From Adiantum capillus-veneris (taxonomy: Eukaryota; Streptophyta; Polypodiopsida; Polypodiales; Pteridaceae), in assembly GCA_014529385.2 (NCBI GenBank), contig CM043960.1:26022396-26086395 (forward strand): a stretch of DNA of 64,000 nt, in the 5' to 3' direction. This document shows, in pieces, positions 57,311 through 64,000 of the stretch; positions within the stretch are counted from its first letter, which is position 1, and every line of letters begins with the position of its first letter. The notes beneath the pieces are model-generated. The model did not search any database. It saw nothing but the letters and a program-made list of their open reading frames with translations, and was not told the DNA's origin. Position numbers and translations under genes: made by a program.

Positions 57311-57450
57311 ATATTGCTCACATATCCTGATTTCAAAGATATGATTTTAGTCATTGCATTAGGGAAGAAAGAGGAACCATTCACCTTACAAAATGTTACC
57401 TTCTCTATGGCAATAGGCTATGTGTTACTAACTCACTCCACGAGAAAGTA

Positions 57451-58720
57451 ATGTATGAATCCCATGCACCTCCTTATGTAGGGCATAGAGGGATTCAACC
57501 TACTCTTCGAGGAGTAGAGACGTACTTTTATTGGCCTACCATTAAAATAGACATACAAGAGTATGTTTCAAAATGTGTGGTATGCCAAAAGATGAAGTAT
57601 GATACAGGGAAGCAACATGGATTGCTTCAGCCATTGCCCATTACTAATTCACCATGGGAGAGCATATCCATGGATTTTATCTTTGGATTGCCCAAATCTA
57701 TCCATGGGAATACAAAAATATGGACAATAGTCGATAGGTTTAGCAAACAAGCATACTTTATACCTGTCAAAAAGACTATGAAGACACATCAAATGGCAAC
57801 CCTATTCATAGCCAAGATTTTCAAATACCATGGCTTGCCAACATCCATAGTGTCGGACAGAGATCCTAGAATGACCGATAATTTTTGGAAGGGTCTCTTT
57901 TAGAATTTAGGTACAATGTTAAATTTATCTTCGGCCTTATCTTCGGCCTATCACCCACAAACGGATCGCCAAAGTGAGATAGCTAACCTTACGATTCTAG
58001 ATCTACTAAAAGCCTATGTTACGAAAGTAGATCAACGCTCACAATGGGAGAAGTACTTACCCCTTGTAGAGTATGCGTTCATTAACAATGTACATATTTC
58101 TATAGAAAAGGCACCTTTCAAGGTCATAGAGGGAAGATCTAAAAGTCCCTTGCTACTTAAGGTCTATGGGAAGATCTTCACCTGCTGATGAGTATAGCCG
58201 AGATCTACAAGAATCTTTTCAAAAGATTAAAGAGGTTATGTCCATCTCACAATAAAGGCAAAAAGCTGCTGCTAACAAGCACAGAAGAGCCTTAGCTTCT
58301 AAGAGAAATGATTGGGTCTTGCTAAAATTCCCCAAGGCTCGTCTAAGGTAAACTACGGGCAAGAATCCTATGGGCCACCAAAAGTATTATGCTAAGTTAG
58401 CAAAAAGATGCTACAGTCCTTTTCAAATTCTTAAGCCAATCACTGAGATGGTGTATCAATCAAAGTTTCCCAATCATTGGCCCATACACAATGATTATCA
58501 TGTGAGCCTACTCAAGCCTTACAAAGGAGAGCCACCAAAGAAGCAATAATTGAAGACCCTCCAAAGTTCAAGGATCAAGAAGAGGTGCTCCAACCCGAAT
58601 CCATCCTTCGACATGAAGACAAGGTGCTAAGACATGGTAAGATTATCCGATGATATCTTATTAAATTCAAATATTATCATTTTCAAGAGTGTTAGATGTA
58701 TGTAATGAACACAACTGAAG
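57451..58720 (+). pseudogene. Integrase and chromodomain of chromovirus C (fossil)
   Basis: H2C2 segment at 57460-57600, core SMDFIFGLPKSIHGNTKIW with DNFWKGLF and AYHPQTDRQSEIANL (57665-58000), C-terminal module near 58390-58430, chromodomain near 58590-58700. The neighbours and their order match A at 4860-6150. Confidence 0.8.
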
Positions 58721-59124
58721 GATAATATGAACCTTGTCAATGCTTACAATGCTTCAGTAGAGTAAGAAAATGTAAACACATTTTAAATAAACAATATTTT
58801 TGTCTTATAAGACTCTCTCTTTTACTTTTATTGTGCCTAGATTTAAGAAGTATGCATGCTTGGGATCATGTTTGTGGTGACGACGTCTCCCAAACACCAA
58901 GTAGAATTTGTCAGAGTACTTTGGAAGTATGATATGGACTAAAGAGCATACATGCTTGTGGAAACTGAGTCTCTCAAGCACCAAATGGATTAGTCATCCA
59001 TTTTGGAATGATTCCGTAGGGTAGAAAGGGATCCTTTACCCGCTAGGAAACCATGGACTAATGACTAAGCTTTATCTTCTCTACCTCATAATCGAGAATG
59101 ACTATGATTTCAAGAGAGAGGTAA

Positions 59125-59956
59125 TGTCATAAAATCTAATATCTACCTATCCCATATGACTTTCTCATACTGAACTGATCATATAATATGGTAAGATAAA
59201 AGGGAACAGGAGTTAGGATATGGATATGTGCTGCTAGATCTATTCTCAGTAGGGGACCAAGAGGAGAGATAAGCTTATCTCAATAAGGGTCCAAATGGAG
59301 AGAGGTCTACCAAAGAGCAATGTACACTTAATGGAGCTTTAAAAGACCTTAGGTCGAGCTTTATTAAAGCCTTCAAAGGTTAGTGTTAAAATTCCTTAGC
59401 TCTAGGACCATTAGGTAAGACTATGGCCAACATTAGGTGCTTGAGCCAAAAGTCAACACAACTCCAACAAAGGAGGGAGCGAACCCTACATCTAGGAGGA
59501 TTAGAGAGAACACACACACTCACTCCAAGAGAGCCTTCCTCATGGGGCATAAATGACACATGTCATCCCCCTAGTCAAGTTGCTCCCAATTAAGCTTGAA
59601 TCCTATTGGATGGCCTATGGAAAGAACCAATGGGAATTAAGCTTACACATTACGGAAAAGCCCATAAAAATGACCAATAAGAATTACAACTCCCTTTATT
59701 CCTATTGGATAGTTGATCAAGGGGTCCAATGAGAATTGAGCAAACCATGTGCAAGCTTAACTCCTATTGGCCAGTTGACCTAGAGATCCAATAAGAATTT
59801 AGCTTTAATTAATTAGTAAATTAAGCTCTCTCTCAAAGGGGGAAAGAAAGACACTTGTCTAAATGCTACACCCCTTGCTTGATATGATCTAGGTCTTCCA
59901 TTGGCTAGCCCCAGGCTTGAGCCACTGAGCTTCAAGCTAGTGTATTCAAGCTAGGT

Positions 59957-60019
<63 letters not shown>

Positions 60020-60714
60020 CACTTGGAGCTCACGAGCCCCACTCTCACACATTGTGTGCAACGCAAATCAAGTCTCCATCTCAAGGGGGACCAATGGAGA
60101 AGCCTACAGCAACAACTCTTGACCATGAATGCAAATCCAAGCTCCAAGCATGCTCATCTTCCTCTCCATCTTCATTATTATGCTAGGTTATGCTCTAAGA
60201 GTGATGATATGTGAGGAAAACACTTTTTTCTCGTATGCTACATCTTCTTCCTCTTCACTTCCCTCACTCCTTTCCAGCTCTCTCCACCTTTGAAGGTGGT
60301 TGAGGTATTGGGATTGAGGCTGGGGACGAGTTCTTGTCTATTGCAAGTAAGTTAATTGTTGTTTTGGACATAATTTTGGTACATGAAGCTTTCAATCTTC
60401 ATGGCATCAAAAAGGCCTTAAGTAACACAAAGATTGTATTGTACCAAATCTCTCTTTATGGGAGAACATATAATACAAAATCGTTTTGGAGGGGGACTGA
60501 CTCCAAATAAATCCGGTTCTGAATTGTTGTCAATCTCTCTATCTCTCTCTCTTTTACAAGTATTGTTCATGCCAAGCTAACTAGGTGTAGTGTTTGTATT
60601 GCTATCTTCAATCAAGCACTTTCTCTATCTTCATCAGCAATTCTCTTAATGAAATGCTCACTATTGTCACTTTAATTTCGGTACAATCAATTTTATTAGC
60701 CTAATTTAGTTACA
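59125..60714 (+). repeat. 3' LTR of chromovirus C
   Basis: 1,590 bases from TGTCAT after the purine tract to GTTACA. It contains (CT)n at 59959-60015, a TTAATTAATTAGTAAATTAA AT-rich stretch near 59805, and the shared tail with CACAAAGATTGTATTGTAC near 60427. It is the best intact LTR of the family here and the reference for A, B and the two reversed tails. Confidence 0.78.
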
Positions 60715-60717
60715 TCC

Positions 60718-60793
<76 letters not shown>

Positions 60794-60939
60794 TCCTATC
60801 ACATAAATTCATCCTCTATCTACAAGCACACACACAAACATATGATTATCCCCCCTCTCTCTCTATATCACTATCCCTCTCATGCACACACCACATACAA
60901 GCAAAATCCCCATCTCTCCACACATTTACAAACAGTAAA

Positions 60940-60980
<41 letters not shown>
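60715..60980. repeat. Microsatellite cluster (CT)n(TA)n and (GT)n
   Basis: (CT)n at 60727-60753 passes directly into (TA)n at 60754-60789. (GT)n follows at 60942-60978. Between them is CA/CT-rich sequence with no gene. Confidence 0.92.
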
Positions 60981-63900
60981 CACCATTGGCTTTGGCACCT
61001 CATTTGTGTGCAAATGAAAGTCCGCGGGACTAACACTAACGATGATATTCAGATAACGTAGGATCAACCAACATATCTAACAATATAACGAGAGCGAGGT
61101 CCACCATACATCCAACATTGAGTCCACAGTGTATGCTAGCAAGCAAGTGCCTTCCATCAGCACTAGAGAAAGTAGTTCTAGAGACCCATTGCACATCAAT
61201 GCAAAAAATGTGTGACAAGTCGTATCAACCAACTATGGCACGATTCATCATTGCAGAGAGCCTTTTTGAAAAGGAGCCCATATCTTTTGATCGTGACGAG
61301 TCACATATAGTTGGGACGTGCAACTCTCTTATGACTTGGATGTGCAATTGGAGGCCATCATAAAATTGAGCCACATGGTGAAGAAGATGTTCGTAATTTG
61401 GGATGGTAACCACAGTCTCTATGCCTGTCATGAGTGAACCAAGCAGGAATAAGTGCCTAAGGCATTCATACCTAAAATTGAGTGCACATGCGTCAAGTTT
61501 GAAAAGAATGAGAAGCGGAGTTTCTAATTGTGTTGCACACTATCAATACTTAGGTGTTTTTATTTATTGATTTGATATTAATAAGAGGTGTTTCTGCATT
61601 TATTCTAATGATTAAGGACTTTTGCATGTGCATAGAGTGACCTCCATGCACGTACTGAATACCCCTAGGCACAATATTTTCATGACGTAGAAGGTGGCTT
61701 GGCCGATGCACGTTCACTTATTCCAAAATTCGTTGATGCTGCGAGTGGACTAAAAAGGCATTGAAGCATAAAGATGCCAAAAAATCCAAGTGGCTTAATC
61801 TTCCAATGGCTCTATTGTCACAATTTGTTTTCAAGCTAAGTGAATGACAAGAAAAAGTAGGTGAAGATAGATCATCTTTTTTGTTTGAAAAGAACTTTGA
61901 GCTCAAGAACACTATAATGTTTTGCTCATGCATTGGTAGTTGCAGTTTGACTTGGCATACAATGCAAAGGTTAGTTCATTGCCAAAGAAAGACTCGTTTG
62001 AAAAATTGGCCTCAGTTGACTACACCAAAAATTCTGACAATGCACTAAGGATACTGATGCCCACTTTGTAAACGAGGTTACAAGTTTGTACAAATTGCCA
62101 ACCCTAACAATGGTAAAGGGTTTTTTCACAAAGCAATTTCTTCCATAGGCTGGAATGAAAAGCGAAACAAGTTCACCCTACCAAAGCTTGCAGAGGTCAT
62201 GTGACCACGTATATTCAACAACGAGTAAGTTTTCACAACTCATTACATTGTGTGCATTATACAACATTTATTTGTCTAATAGTTGAAATATTGAAATGCA
62301 GGAAGTGTCAATTGCTTGATATTCCGTCTGAAGGTGAGGAAGCGCTTAAGGATGCTAGAATCCCCCTAGTAGACAAGAATTTAGTATTATGGCTCTAATA
62401 CCATAGATATTGGTGGAAGCTACAAGAGTTTACTCTTGAACTCACTAAGAAGCTTAAGAGCTCATCTCTTGAGGTGGAAAAAGCACATAGATAAGCTATA
62501 GAGAAATCAAGGATTATTTTAGCATCCACCTTGCAAGCCTATCGCACATGCCACTTTGAGAAGACCTTCAACGAGTGGAAAAGTCAAATGCATGCCACCA
62601 ATGAACCACACGAACAACCCCACATGGCATGCACATCACACCATCTTTTTTATAGGGAAATTGCAAATGAAATGCTATTATCGTAATGTGAACTTTTTCT
62701 ACTTCTTTCTCAAGTTGATTTGTAAACCATATAGATGGTGGAAAAAGTGCACAAAGAACTAGTTGCTCCACCCAAAACATCCATCTGATGCATGGATTGA
62801 GTCGTAGAGGGAGGAGGCCAAACTTTATCCAAAGGATTGGATCAAAAAGCTTCAAAATAAAGCTTTGTGGAGGAGTTGTCCATTACCCCGATGGACAACT
62901 ACCAACAAAAGATGCCATCAAGTATAATGGTTAATAACTACACTTAGAGACAGTTGGCTTTATTATCTTGAGTCAATTTTCTCACTACACAAAAATAAAT
63001 CTTTGCAATGACCACCCCCAGCCCCAAAAAAAGCAACGGAGTGAAGATAACCAAGAAGGTGAACCATCTAGTGAAAAGTGAAAAAAGAAGGTGAGACAAA
63101 AATGAGATAGGGAGAGCGATGAGAATTCAGTGGTGGGCCGTGGAGAAGGCAACAAAGAGAGTATCCACCACATTACATGCTCACATGCAGACACTGATCA
63201 TGATGGTGGAGAAGAGTCTTAGGATGAGGAGGGTGGTATCCATATGACGTCGCATACAGAGAGATCTCAATCGCATGGATCACAGTTAGAGCACGATGCC
63301 CATTGCCAATCTAAGCACGATGATCAACACGTTTGTAGTCCACTCTCAAACGATAACATTGAGGAGATGTTTGGGTTAGGTAAATGTTTTTTTTTTTTGG
63401 AACACAGAATTTGACTTTTTGCACGAATTAGCAAATTTGATTGACAAACACTTACATGGTTGTTTTGATGTAGATGATACACACAAGGAGATTGATCCAC
63501 CACTCCTTGAATTGTGTTGCAATATCAACTACATGAGATTAGAGTTGTAGGAGAGGAGGTCTAGAAGCAGGTATATTTCACCTCTGAATTTGAGTAACAT
63601 AAACACATCGCAATTGCATTAGAATTTATACGTTTACCACACTCTATAGACAAATGAGTGCTATTCAATGATTTTTGGGCTCCTTGACTTCCAATGTGGA
63701 CAAATGGATCCTACTGCTTGCATTGGGGGAGTGCGGTTGGTATGGTCATATTTTCCAACTCATTGTGCAATCTCACCACTAAATTTGGTAGTCATTAGAT
63801 GGAAAATTTTCTCTAGGGATCACTAGAGTTGGCATTCACTTTAGCAACAGAGTATCTTCTACTACGTAGCATTGTGGTTGTTCAACAGAGCATCTCGACA

Positions 63901-64000
63901 TTGCAAATGTAGATGCGGATCAATGTGGACTTAAGCTTTGTCGCACCACATGCTTAGAATTGCCACATCCTTATTTTTTGATGCACGATGATGGACATGA
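60981..64000 (+). pseudogene. Unidentified degenerate coding-like region with intron-like breaks
   Basis: I do not recognise this. Plus-strand stretches with protein-like composition are 61118-61363 (PSALEKVVLETHCTSMQKMC, QPTMARFIIAESLFEKEPIS), about 61945-62020 (QFDLAYNAKVSSLPKKDSFE), about 62075-62215 (ANPNNGKGFFHKAISSIGWN), 62300-62395 and an acidic His/Ser-rich part near 63195-63375. GA/GTAAGT at about 62224 and an AATGCAG acceptor at about 62301 could bound a 77-base intron. A second candidate is AG/GTAAAT to ACACAG near 63379-63408. Stops are frequent, so it is at best a pseudogene: a decayed host gene, or a transposon protein of a group I cannot place. It runs off the window. Confidence 0.35.

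Larger units (their letters stand above)
55680..60714 (+). mobile_element. Chromovirus C (Ty3/Gypsy with chromodomain, fossil)
   Basis: Same family as A and B. Parts: knuckle CFKCGEQGHGYRTC (about 55810-55855), retropepsin with NDAFILFDPGSTHNFIS (55960-56020), RT ([37 protein letters not shown]), RNase H (VQCDACGDCLGAILLQEGH), integrase (HAPPYVGHRGIQPTLRG, CVVCQKMK, IVDRFSKQAYF), a chromodomain stretch near 58590-58700, a purine tract and the 3' LTR. The 5' end adjoins the fold-back and low-complexity DNA. No 5' LTR is seen. It is broken, with about ten breaks. Its pol is close in wording to that of A. Confidence 0.87.

Overview
This window is plant nuclear DNA made almost wholly of transposable elements nested in and abutting one another. 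The evidence is the chromodomain Gypsy elements, plant-type Copia elements with a tRNA-Met primer site (TGGTATCAGAGC), a plant L1-type LINE, and many long (CT)n, (GA)n, (GT)n and (TA)n tracts. I found no host gene I would defend, and no tRNA or rRNA gene. The species cannot be read from this. A Helentron-type rolling-circle transposon together with a large retroelement load hints at a big, repeat-rich genome, possibly of a seed-free plant, but that is a weak inference.

Layout. 1-1015: minus-strand Copia pol fossil. 1034-12413: chromovirus A (Gypsy, plus strand) with gag, protease, RT, RNase H, integrase, chromodomain and a 3' LTR. A Copia element (7345-11645, perfect 5-bp target duplication GCAAA) has landed inside that LTR. 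12414-17368: chromovirus B of the same family, from mid-RT to its LTR. 17369-19150: short tandem repeats, a reverse-oriented LTR tail and unassigned DNA. 19158-24870: a broken Helentron (N-terminal regions, HUH Rep, PIF1-like helicase) carrying a foreign Gypsy gag insert. 24915-25295: a second reverse-oriented LTR tail. 25450-35640: a minus-strand L1-type LINE split by two LTR-element insertions, one of them a 4.9-kb gag-only element with 1.1-kb LTRs (30540-35445). 35700-36190: an LTR end with primer site. 37568-40850: a degenerate minus-strand reading region with a coiled coil, family unknown. 40851-44288: noncoding DNA holding a spaced array of 24-bp palindromes and hairpins. 44289-51060: minus-strand Gypsy fossils, including one with two integrase zinc-binding segments. 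51301-53420: a plus-strand Copia fossil. 53420-54330: tail of a different LINE. 54480-55591: long low-complexity DNA and two fold-back inverted repeats. 55680-60714: chromovirus C, same family as A and B. 60981-64000: degenerate unidentified coding-like DNA with intron-like breaks.

How the parts relate. Chromoviruses A, B and C share gag knuckle, pol, chromodomain and LTR. Their LTRs carry microsatellites, and each copy seeds new simple repeats. The most recent events visible are the Copia insertion into LTR A and the gag-only insertion into the LINE; both have nearly identical LTR pairs. The Copia and the gag-only element share two blocks of leader sequence although their LTRs and gag types differ. 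The points most worth a second look are the gag-only element and its shared leader, the 286-bp-spaced palindromes, the RS-like gag of chromovirus A, and the Helentron bracketed by matching LTR tails.
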